From the IMG/VR virus record IMGVR_UViG_3300025896_000151, positions 1-28,338 of that record: DNA of 28,338 nt; one strand, written 5' to 3'. Each line of letters begins with the position of its first letter. Positions within the stretch are counted from its first letter, which is position 1. The position numbers and the translations under genes are program-made. Below are positions 1 to 4,843 of the stretch, in pieces. A model generated the notes under the pieces. That model saw nothing but the letters and a program-made list of their open reading frames with translations, was not told the origin of the DNA and ran no database searches. This stretch comes from a virus.

Positions 1-27
1 CCAGGCGTTGATTTCGTTTGTTGTCAT
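1..27 (-). CDS. Possible start of a minus-strand gene running off the left edge
   Basis: An ATG at 27-25 opens a frame reading MTTNEINAW before the window ends. The upstream DNA (28-60) is AT-richer than the surroundings, which suits a leader or promoter. Only nine codons are visible, so product and reality are both uncertain. It would lie downstream of the 99-311 gene on the same strand, beyond a hairpin. Confidence 0.3.
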
Positions 28-64
28 TGAAGAAAAGTAATTCGGAAAAGACCGCTACCAGTCG

Positions 65-83
65 GTAGAGCCAACGGCTCTAC
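65..83. terminator. Perfect 8-bp hairpin downstream of the last small gene
   Basis: GTAGAGCC (65-72), loop AAC, GGCTCTAC (76-83). It lies 16 bp past the stop of the minus-strand gene at 99-311. There is no clear U-tract, so it may be a REP-like chromosomal palindrome that only acts as an mRNA 3' end. Confidence 0.45.
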
Positions 84-98
84 GCGCCGCGGCTCACC

Positions 99-311
99 TC
101 AGTGGTAGACGAGGGGGAGGGTGCCGCGGCGGCGGCGGGATACTGCAAGCACGCGCATCGCGGCGTGGCGGCGGTGCTCGAAGTCCACACGGTGGTCGTC
201 CATTGCCTTCCGGTCGTAGGTGCCAGCCACGGCGGTCTCGCACGCGAGGCAGAGCATCGTGTCGGTGAGTTTCTTTTCGCCGCAGGGGCAGGCTGTGTTT
301 TCGTAGCTCAT
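99..311 (-). CDS. Small cysteine-rich, putative zinc-binding protein (70 aa)
   Basis: The N-terminal half has C8-x-C10 followed by C21-x-x-C24 (CPCGEKK and LCLAC). This spacing resembles a small zinc knuckle or a truncated zinc ribbon. The C-terminal half is rich in Arg and His. The ATG at 311-309 sits just downstream of the preceding gene's stop (315), so the two are probably translationally coupled. I do not recognise a family. Zinc binding is inferred from cysteine spacing alone. It belongs to a run of small minus-strand genes (99-1080) at the left end of the phage region. Confidence 0.6.
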   Translation of the reverse strand: MSYENTACPCGEKKLTDTMLCLACETAVAGTYDRKAMDDHRVDFEHRRHAAMRVLAVSRRRRGTLPLVYH

Positions 312-314
312 GGC

Positions 315-686
315 TCAATCCCGCAGCAGGTGGGCGGGGACGCGGGGGGCGAGGCTCGCGGCGTGGGCGAGTTGGTGGCGGTGGATTTCGTCGAGGGCGG
401 CTTCGATTTTGCGGCGGTGCGCGGGGGTATCGTTGCGCAGGCAGGCGGTGATCGCTGCGCGTTGGGCGGTGAGTTCATCCGTCAGGCTCGTGGCTTCGCT
501 CGCCCACGTCTTCTGGAGGCCGAGCTGGGCTCGCGTCCATTCGACGAGGAGGGTCGCACTTTGGCGGATCTGCGGAAACACGCTGCGGAGGCGCAGGGAG
601 AGGAAAAGGGCGAGGAGGAGCGGCGAGGGCTCGAGGGCAGGCCTTTCGACCGCGGCGGTGACGAGGGGAGCGATGACGTGTTTCAT
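315..686 (-). CDS. Hypothetical protein with hydrophobic N-terminus and helical C-terminus (123 aa)
   Basis: I chose the ATG at 686 (MKHVIAPLV). The in-frame extension upstream is almost pure Pro/Arg and looks like non-coding GC-rich DNA. Residues about 20-35 (LLLALFLSL) could be a short membrane helix or part of an amphipathic one. The remainder is predicted helical with alternating charged residues and may form a coiled coil. It ends 3 bp from the start of the 99-311 gene and begins 8 bp before the stop of the 695-934 gene, so it is likely co-transcribed. No family recognised. Confidence 0.5.
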   Translation of the reverse strand: MKHVIAPLVTAAVERPALEPSPLLLALFLSLRLRSVFPQIRQSATLLVEWTRAQLGLQKTWASEATSLTDELTAQRAAITACLRNDTPAHRRKIEAALDEIHRHQLAHAASLAPRVPAHLLRD

Positions 687-694
687 GGTGGGAA

Positions 695-934
695 TCAGGC
701 TTGGTGGACGCTGAGGGGGCCGAGGGGGCGGAGTTGGAGGGTGTCGAGTTGGCGGTCGGCGAGCAGGTGGGCCATCGTTTGCCCGAGGGCCCAAATCGTG
801 AGGGTGATCGGGCGGGCGGGGCCGGCGGCGGGCCGCACGATGCCGGTCACGCGCCAGGGGCGCATCTCGGAGAGGGACCGGCGCGGGAGCGTGGTGGCGG
901 GGCGGAGGGGGCTAAGGGTGGCGGTGGTGTGCAT
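695..934 (-). CDS. Hypothetical protein (79 aa)
   Basis: The reading frame starts at ATG 934 and lies tightly between two other small minus-strand genes. The protein has a basic N-terminus (residues 1-30) and a more hydrophobic middle (PITLTIWALGQTMAHLLADR). No motif is recognised. The case for a real gene is its packing with neighbours and a non-repetitive composition in its second half. Confidence 0.45.
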   Translation of the reverse strand: MHTTATLSPLRPATTLPRRSLSEMRPWRVTGIVRPAAGPARPITLTIWALGQTMAHLLADRQLDTLQLRPLGPLSVHQA

Positions 935-945
935 AGTGGAAAAGT

Positions 946-1080
946 TTAGAGGAGGCCGGCGAAGTGGGCGAGGAGGAGGGAGGCGGCGGTGGTGAGGAGC
1001 ATCACGAGAACGGCGGCCAGGAGGCAGGCGCGGTCGGTGCGGGCTTGGTGTCGGGTGTAGGGGCGGCCAGCGGAGGGCAT
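946..1080 (-). CDS. Small single-pass membrane protein (44 aa)
   Basis: ATG at 1080-1078, TAA at 948-946. The first 18 residues are basic (MPSAGRPYTRHQARTDRA) and are followed by about 25 mostly hydrophobic residues (CLLAAVLVMLLTTAASLLLA and onward). This gives an N-in single transmembrane topology. It fills the gap between the 695-934 gene and the RHH gene at 1102. It could be an accessory lysis or superinfection-exclusion peptide, but nothing in the sequence decides this. Confidence 0.45.
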   Translation of the reverse strand: MPSAGRPYTRHQARTDRACLLAAVLVMLLTTAASLLLAHFAGLL

Positions 1081-1101
1081 GGGGGTTGGGGTTGAGCCGG
1101 T

Positions 1102-1356
1102 TTAGGTGCCGGAGTGTTGAGCGAGGAATTGGTCCCGCTGGACTTCGGCGAGTTTGTCGCGGAGGGCCATCACCGGGTCGGCGCCGAGGGCGCGGAGTTC
1201 GGCGGATGCTTCGACTTCGGTTTGAGTTTGCGCGATGCCTTCTTCGATCAGCTTGACCGCCAGATTGCTCGCGGACCGGCGCTCGAGCCGGGCTCGGGCG
1301 ATCAGGCGTTTTTTCACGTCGCGGGGGAGGTTGACCATCACTCGGGCGTTGCTCAT
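1102..1356 (-). CDS. Ribbon-helix-helix (Arc/CopG-type) DNA-binding protein (84 aa)
   Basis: Residues 4-40 match the RHH pattern. A short beta strand (ARVMVNLP) is followed by helix A (RDVKKRLIARARLER), a Ser-Ala-Ser-Asn turn, and helix B (LAVKLIEEGIAQ). The C-terminal 40 residues are helical and acidic. The ATG at 1356 is preferred because the frame upstream runs into a set of TGTTGCA half-sites, and a shorter protein begins exactly at the RHH strand. It is divergently oriented from a second RHH gene (1437-1670), as in Arc/Mnt-type phage switches. The 80-bp gap between them holds an operator-like array, so autoregulation is likely. Confidence 0.75.
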   Translation of the reverse strand: MSNARVMVNLPRDVKKRLIARARLERRSASNLAVKLIEEGIAQTQTEVEASAELRALGADPVMALRDKLAEVQRDQFLAQHSGT

Positions 1357-1382
1357 GTTGCAGAGTGTTGCATCGTGCAACA
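1356..1382. promoter_or_regulatory. Operator-like array: three TGTTGCA half-sites at 10-bp spacing
   Basis: TGTTGCA occurs at 1356-1362 and 1366-1372, and inverted as TGCAACA at 1376-1382. The last two form a perfect palindrome, TGTTGCA-TCG-TGCAACA. Centres are 10 bp apart, about one helical turn, as expected for RHH dimers binding side by side on one DNA face. The array overlaps the start codon of the 1102-1356 gene and lies upstream of the divergent 1437-1670 gene. Confidence 0.6.
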
Positions 1383-1436
1383 TCGCGTTACAAGTCTTTT
1401 CTTTTCTTTTTCGGTAAATTTTCCGTAAGATGCGAA

Positions 1437-1670
1437 ATGGCTATCGATCAAAAACGGGGCGTGGATCGGCTAATGGTGGATCTTCCATTGGCGGCGGCGG
1501 CGCACATCAAGCGCATCGCCAAAGACCAAAAACGCAGTGTGAACTTCATCCTTTGCGAGATGCTGATTGACGCGCTGCACGATGTGAGCCCGCGCGGGAT
1601 GTTCGAGGAGGAGCAGGCGCCTTATGAGGCGTCGCCGCGGCCGAAGAAGCCGAGGGGGGGCGCGGTATGA
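1437..1670 (+). CDS. Second ribbon-helix-helix-like protein, divergent (77 aa)
   Basis: The start is placed at ATG 1437 (MAIDQKRG). The codons upstream encode a Phe-rich stretch matching an AT-rich promoter-like tract (1388-1430). Residues 9-45 fit an Arc-like RHH: strand (DRLMVDLP), helix A (LAAAAHIKRIAKDQKR), turn (SVN), helix B (FILCEMLIDALHDV). The tail is acidic then basic (KPKKPRGG). Its stop overlaps the start of the next plus-strand gene by 4 bp (ATGA), so both are one transcript. It probably works against the 1102-1356 repressor across the shared operator. Confidence 0.65.
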   Translation: MAIDQKRGVDRLMVDLPLAAAAHIKRIAKDQKRSVNFILCEMLIDALHDVSPRGMFEEEQAPYEASPRPKKPRGGAV

Positions 1671-1864
1671 AGCCAGAAGACTACCTGCCACGACAGTCGG
1701 GAGGATTTAATCCAAACCTAAAAGCATGTGACGCGTGCGGAAAAGATATGGCAAAGGGAGCACGGACTTGCCCGCATTGCGGTAAGAGCTACACCTCGGT
1801 TGGCGGCGTATTCATCGCCGTCATACTGGGATTAATTTTGGCAGGATTATTTTTCCGCGGGTGA
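1667..1864 (+). CDS. Zinc-ribbon membrane protein (65 aa)
   Basis: Two CxxC knuckles, C21-x-x-C24 (CDACG) and C35-x-x-C38 (CPHCG), form a compact zinc ribbon. A C-terminal transmembrane helix follows (about residues 46-63, VGGVFIAVILGLILAGLFF). The architecture matches small zinc-ribbon domain proteins common in bacteria and prophages, with the ribbon in the cytoplasm. The gene is translationally coupled to the upstream RHH gene (ATGA overlap). Its composition is noticeably more AT-rich than neighbouring genes, which suggests separate acquisition. Function unknown. Confidence 0.7.
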   Translation: MKPEDYLPRQSGGFNPNLKACDACGKDMAKGARTCPHCGKSYTSVGGVFIAVILGLILAGLFFRG

Positions 1865-1868
1865 TCAT

Positions 1869-1888
1869 CACGGGCTGGAAAGCCCGTG
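1869..1888. repeat. REP-like hairpin, CACGGGCT family, copy 1
   Basis: CACGGGCT (1869-1876), loop GGAA, AGCCCGTG (1881-1888): a perfect 8-bp stem. An identical hairpin lies at 3207-3226 and a diverged relative at 22503-22525. It lies between convergent genes. Confidence 0.7.
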
Positions 1889-1895
1889 CCATTTC

Positions 1896-1916
1896 GGGCG
1901 CGCACGAGGCGCGCCC
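1896..1916. terminator. Strong hairpin between convergent genes
   Basis: GGGCGCGC (1896-1903), loop ACGAG, GCGCGCCC (1909-1916), immediately before the stop codon (1919-1917) of the minus-strand late operon. On the plus strand a short T-run follows at 1921-1925 after CTAC, so it could terminate the plus-strand transcript. Together with the neighbouring hairpin it separates the two operons. Confidence 0.5.
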
Positions 1917-2156
1917 CTACTTTTTGACGGGCTTGGGGCGGTAGGCCGTGGTGCGGGTGATGCGTTTGGTGATCGCACACCACACGGGGAAGACGTTGGT
2001 CTCGATCTCGCCAGCTTTGATCGCAGGAGCCAGGGCGCGGCGGACACCATCCGCGGAGCAGTCGAGTTGCTCGGCGATTTTCTCGCGGCTGTCCCAGCCT
2101 TCGGGGAGGGTGTAGGTGCGGGCGTTGGTCTTTTCGACGTGGAGTTTCCAGTTCAT
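1917..2156 (-). CDS. Small winged-helix/HTH-like protein (79 aa)
   Basis: The ATG at 2156 begins a frame starting MNWKLHVEK, which lies 4 bp downstream of the phosphoesterase stop. Residues 20-55 read as a helix-turn-helix with a wing: GWDSREKIAEQL, a DCSADGV turn, RRALAPAIKAGEIE. This is the pattern of small winged-helix domains in which a strand-rich wing (VFPVWCAITKRITRTTAYR) follows. Family not identified. Being the last gene of the late operon, it could be a late regulator or simply a moron gene. Confidence 0.6.
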   Translation of the reverse strand: MNWKLHVEKTNARTYTLPEGWDSREKIAEQLDCSADGVRRALAPAIKAGEIETNVFPVWCAITKRITRTTAYRPKPVKK

Positions 2157-2160
2157 AGGG

Positions 2161-3180
2161 TTAGAGGAAGATGGGGAAGGTGCCGGTGCGGCCGCGTTTG
2201 CTGTCGAGGAGGAAGAAGGTTTGTTGCGGGGGTTCGTAGCCGGCTTTGATCGCGAGCGAGAAGGGGCCGTAGCCGATGAGGGAGCCGTTCGAGATGAAGC
2301 GGGGGTTTTGCATGGCGGTGTGGTGGTGGCCGAAGACGTCGAGGTAAGGCGTCTGCTCACGGCCGCGATTCCACCCGGCGATCGCTTTCTCCATGGGGAT
2401 GGTGAGGCCGCCAATGCCGCCCGAATACATCACGTTATCGCCATGGTGGAATCGAATGACGCGGCCGCAGACGGTGAGGTTGAGGTGGTAGCCGTCGGCA
2501 ATGCCCCATTCGACCTCCGGCACGTCTTCTTTGAGGACGTGGTAGAGCATCCATTCGTAGGAGTTGGCGGCGCCGGTGGCGTGGCGGGGTTTCTTCGTGG
2601 TGCGGCCGTGGTTGCCGTAGCAGCAGGGGACGAGGATGCGTTTGAAGCCGCCTTCTTTGAGGAGGAGGCGGAGGCCGGCGACGATGCGGCGGCGGAGCCA
2701 GAGGACGGTTTGCGTGGGGCTGAGGCCGTTGGACTCCTGGAGTTCTTCATGGATGTAACCCGTCATCAGGTCGCCGAGGAGGGCGAGGACGAGGTGGTCG
2801 ATCTTGGTGCCGGCGCGTTCGATCTCCACGAGGCGGAGGATGGAGCGGAAGAATTTCTCGATGCGGGCTTCGGCGATTTCGAGGTTGAACTCGTTCAGGT
2901 GGTTTACCGTTTTGCCTTCGACGGTTTCTTCGACGTGCCAATCCGAAGCGATGGCGAAGGCGGTGGCTTCGGATTCTTCGGCGGTGAGGGGGGCGATGGG
3001 CGCGAGCGGGCCGAGGCGGGCATGACGGAGCGCAAGGGCGGTGTCGCGTTCCTTCGCGAGATCCGCGAGGAGGGCGGCTTGCGACGCGATGAGGCGGTCT
3101 TTTTCATGGAGGGCGGCGGCGTGGACTTTGTCGGCGGTCGCGCGTTGGACGGCGGTCCAGTTGGTTTTTTTCGTGGGCAT
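2161..3180 (-). CDS. Calcineurin-like metallophosphoesterase (339 aa)
   Basis: All the metal-binding blocks of the calcineurin-like superfamily are visible: D80-x-H82 (SDWHVE), G136-D137 (LLGDLM), G189-N190-H191 (YGNHGR), H245 (FHHGDN) and G284-H285-x-H287 (GHHHT). An N-terminal helical segment (about 15-70) precedes the catalytic domain. The enzyme should hydrolyse phosphomonoesters or diesters using two metal ions; the substrate is unknown. Stand-alone proteins of this type are frequent in phages of high-GC hosts. It lies between the lysis genes and the terminal winged-helix gene and is probably co-transcribed with both. Confidence 0.85.
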   Translation of the reverse strand: MPTKKTNWTAVQRATADKVHAAALHEKDRLIASQAALLADLAKERDTALALRHARLGPLAPIAPLTAEESEATAFAIASDWHVEETVEGKTVNHLNEFNLEIAEARIEKFFRSILRLVEIERAGTKIDHLVLALLGDLMTGYIHEELQESNGLSPTQTVLWLRRRIVAGLRLLLKEGGFKRILVPCCYGNHGRTTKKPRHATGAANSYEWMLYHVLKEDVPEVEWGIADGYHLNLTVCGRVIRFHHGDNVMYSGGIGGLTIPMEKAIAGWNRGREQTPYLDVFGHHHTAMQNPRFISNGSLIGYGPFSLAIKAGYEPPQQTFFLLDSKRGRTGTFPIFL

Positions 3181-3206
3181 GGGCGGGGCGGAGGCGGTGG
3201 GGGAGA

Positions 3207-3226
3207 CACGGGCTGGAAAGCCCGTG
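3207..3226. repeat. REP-like hairpin, CACGGGCT family, copy 2
   Basis: Perfect stem CACGGGCT / AGCCCGTG with loop GGAA, identical to 1869-1888 and followed by the same CCA. It lies between the 3231-3413 gene and the phosphoesterase start (3180), inside the operon. Confidence 0.7.
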
Positions 3227-3230
3227 CCAC

Positions 3231-3413
3231 TCAGTCGCGGCGGGCGCGGCGGCGGTGGAGGAGGTAGCCGGCGACGCTAAAGCCGATGGCGCTGAGGCTG
3301 GCGGCGATCTTGAGCCCCCACTCAATATTTTCCTGCCAGGGGGCGATGGCGGAGATGAGGCTGGCGCTGTAGAGGAGGCCGGGGGTGGTGTGCTCGGTGA
3401 GGCGGTCGATCAT
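3231..3413 (-). CDS. Small membrane protein of the lysis region (60 aa)
   Basis: A predicted amphipathic N-terminus (MIDRLTEHTTPGLLYSASLI) is followed by a transmembrane helix (about 33-51, LKIAASLSAIGFSVAGYLL) and a basic tail (HRRRARRD). The tail gives a positive-inside C-terminus. The start overlaps the stop of the 3410-3619 lipoprotein gene by 4 bp (ATGA). Size, topology and position suit a second holin, an antiholin, or another membrane accessory of lysis. There is no sequence proof of that role. Confidence 0.6.
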   Translation of the reverse strand: MIDRLTEHTTPGLLYSASLISAIAPWQENIEWGLKIAASLSAIGFSVAGYLLHRRRARRD

Positions 3414-3619
3414 GGGCGGGCGGCGAGGTCGGTCTCGAGGGCGGTGATGGTGGTGAGGGCGGCGCGCACCCAGGCGGGGGAGGCGCGGGCGACGGCGGGA
3501 AAATCCGGGTGCGCGATCAGGGCCGCGGTGGCGTCGGGGGAAGGGCGCGAGGCGGGCGTAGTGGCGCAGCCGCTACACGCGAGGAGGAGGCTGAGGAGAA
3601 GCGGGCGGGCGGAGGGCAT
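3410..3619 (-). CDS. Small lipoprotein, Rz1-like outer-membrane spanin candidate (69 aa)
   Basis: The start is placed at ATG 3619 (MPSARPLLLSLLLAC). This gives a lipoprotein signal peptide with a lipobox ending at Cys15 or Cys18 (LLLACSGC). The mature part begins with a Ser/Pro/Ala-rich linker and continues as a helix (HPDFPAVARASPAWVRAAL and onward). Its first 47 bp overlap the 3' end of the 3573-3764 gene in another frame, the nested arrangement typical of Rz/Rz1 spanin pairs. Spanin assignment is inferred from architecture and overlap. Confidence 0.6.
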   Translation of the reverse strand: MPSARPLLLSLLLACSGCATTPASRPSPDATAALIAHPDFPAVARASPAWVRAALTTITALETDLAARP

Positions 3620-3764
3620 CGGCGAGGGCGGCGGCGTTGCGGGCGTCTTTGGCGGTGCGGGCGGCTTCGGCCTGGCGGGCGCGGCGGGCGGCGGCGATCT
3701 GCTCGAGGAGCTTGGGGAGCGCGGAGAAGAGGGCCGCGAGCAGATTGAGGATCGCCGTGACCAT
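3573..3764 (-). CDS. Small membrane-anchored helical protein, Rz-like candidate (63 aa)
   Basis: A hydrophobic N-terminal segment (residues 2-18, VTAILNLLAALFSALPK) is followed by an Ala/Arg/Glu-rich helix likely to form a coiled coil (LEQIAAARRARQAEAARTAK) and a Pro-rich end. That is the layout of an inner-membrane spanin, although 63 residues is short for the class. Its 3' end overlaps the downstream lipoprotein gene by 47 bp. Only 3 bp separate its start from the holin stop. It could instead be an unrelated small membrane protein. Confidence 0.5.
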   Translation of the reverse strand: MVTAILNLLAALFSALPKLLEQIAAARRARQAEAARTAKDARNAAALADALRPPASPQPPPRV

Positions 3765-3767
3765 GGA

Positions 3768-3953
3768 TCAGGGGGTGGCGGGCGGTGGGGTTTTCTTCGA
3801 CCAAATGGACCAGACGGCGACGATGACGGTGCCGATGGCGGCAGTGCTCTCGGGGGAGAGGAGGCCGGTGATGTCGATGCCTTTGCCGGCGAGGTAGCCG
3901 GAGGCACAGGCGAGGAGGGTGCGGACGATGCCGGCGAGGGTCGAGGCGTTCAT
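3768..3953 (-). CDS. Putative holin, Pam3-gp28-like (61 aa)
   Basis: Two hydrophobic segments (about 6-24, LAGIVRTLLACASGYLAGK, and 37-51, TAAIGTVIVAVWSIW) flank a short Gly-Ile-Asp-Ile loop. The protein ends in a basic and Pro-rich tail (SKKTPPP). An Arg plus Gly-Tyr-x-x-Gly in helix 1 and a Gly...Trp-Ser-x-x-Ser-Lys end to helix 2 match what I know of the Pam3-gp28 family of small phage holins. It would oligomerise in the inner membrane to release or activate the lytic enzyme. Its position directly after a lipoprotein and a peptidase-like gene supports a lysis role. Confidence 0.7.
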   Translation of the reverse strand: MNASTLAGIVRTLLACASGYLAGKGIDITGLLSPESTAAIGTVIVAVWSIWSKKTPPPATP

Positions 3954-3954
3954 G

Positions 3955-4083
3955 TTAGGAGGGGGGAGGAGTTGCGGAGGCGGGAGAGGCGGGGGCGTAG
4001 TCGACGGGAGGCAGGGGCCGGGTGGCGCAGCCGGGGAGGGTGAGGGCGAGGAGGGCCGCGATCAGAAGCGGGCGAAGGTGCAT
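3955..4083 (-). CDS. Tiny proline-rich lipoprotein (42 aa)
   Basis: ATG at 4083-4081, TAA at 3957-3955. The signal peptide MHLRPLLIAALLALTLPGC has a lipobox ending at Cys19. The mature peptide is only about 24 residues and very Pro-rich (CATRPLPPVDYAPASPASAT and onward), the hallmark composition of Rz1-type outer-membrane spanins. Its start overlaps the end of the 4062-4460 gene by 22 bp and its stop lies 1 bp from the holin start. With 3410-3619 this makes two spanin-like lipoproteins in one lysis region. Confidence 0.6.
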   Translation of the reverse strand: MHLRPLLIAALLALTLPGCATRPLPPVDYAPASPASATPPPS

Positions 4084-4460
4084 GTGGCGATTTCGGCTGG
4101 GTTGAGCGGGAGCACGGCGCCGGTCTGAGGCTCAAGGAAGGTGACGCCGTGCTCGGTGATCGCGACGGCGATGGCGTGGGAGGCGCCGCTGGCGCGCGTG
4201 TAGAAAAACTCACCCACGGCGACGGCATCGTCGTCGTTGCCATTGCTCACGGCGTGGCAGTCTTGGGCGTGTTGGGCGTAGGCGCGGGCCCAGTTGTCGC
4301 AGTCGTTTTTGCGGGTGTAGCGGCCGACCTTGGCCCAGCGATCCTCGCGGAAGGACTCCCAGAACGGGCCTTGCAGCCAGGCGAGCGTGGGGCGCGCATA
4401 GGTATCATCCGCGAAGGGCGCGGTGACGATCACGAGGGCGTTGAGTTCGGCGCGCGTCAC
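4062..4460 (-). CDS. Papain-like/MOA-C-type cysteine peptidase domain protein, lytic candidate (132 aa)
   Basis: A compact domain with NDC54DNWARAY, SH95AIAV and a following FLE110PQTG strand. This Cys-His order and the EPQTG segment resemble phage proteins annotated as related to the C-terminal cysteine-peptidase domain of the MOA lectin. Cys54 and His95 would be catalytic, with Glu110 or Gln112 nearby. The start is a GTG at 4460; the next in-frame ATG lies too far in. It precedes the holin and spanin candidates, so it may be the endolysin of an otherwise endolysin-less region. The enzymatic role is inferred. Confidence 0.5.
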   Translation of the reverse strand: MTRAELNALVIVTAPFADDTYARPTLAWLQGPFWESFREDRWAKVGRYTRKNDCDNWARAYAQHAQDCHAVSNGNDDDAVAVGEFFYTRASGASHAIAVAITEHGVTFLEPQTGAVLPLNPAEIATCTFARF

Positions 4461-4470
4461 GGGCGGGTGG

Positions 4471-4830
4471 TTACGGGGTGGCCGGCGCGGCCTTGGCCGC
4501 TTGCGCGGCTTCGTAGGCGGCTTTGACCTCGACGAGCACTTTGGCGACGAGTTCGGCGCTGAGCGGGACGGTGAAGCCGGCGGAGGTGTCGAGGCGGGTG
4601 GAGATCACTTGCCCCGCGCTGTCGAGCAGCGTGACGGTGGGGTAGATCTGAAACGTGACCGAGCCATCGGCATTGATCGCGGCCTCGGCCTGGACGCGGC
4701 CGGTCGTGACAAGGGTGGTGACGCCGTTCTTCGTGGACGTGGCGAGGACGGCGGGCGAGGGCGCGTCGGCGGCGGAAGCGGCTGCGCAGAGCGCGACCGC
4801 GAGGATGAGGAGGGCAGTTAGTTTTTTCAT
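4471..4830 (-). CDS. Exported protein of unknown function (119 aa)
   Basis: The start at ATG 4830 yields a textbook Sec signal peptide (MKKLTALLILAVALCAAASA, then ADAPSP), cleaved after residue 20. The mature domain is mostly beta with Thr/Val alternation (GVTTLVTTGRVQAEAAINAD) and ends in a helical Ala/Lys-rich tail. Longer versions of the frame add residues typical of non-coding GC-rich DNA. It lies 13 bp downstream of the fibre-like gene, which also starts with a signal peptide. Exported proteins in a late operon suggest an envelope-acting function. No family recognised. Confidence 0.6.
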   Translation of the reverse strand: MKKLTALLILAVALCAAASAADAPSPAVLATSTKNGVTTLVTTGRVQAEAAINADGSVTFQIYPTVTLLDSAGQVISTRLDTSAGFTVPLSAELVAKVLVEVKAAYEAAQAAKAAPATP

Positions 4831-4843
4831 GGTTGGAAAATGC

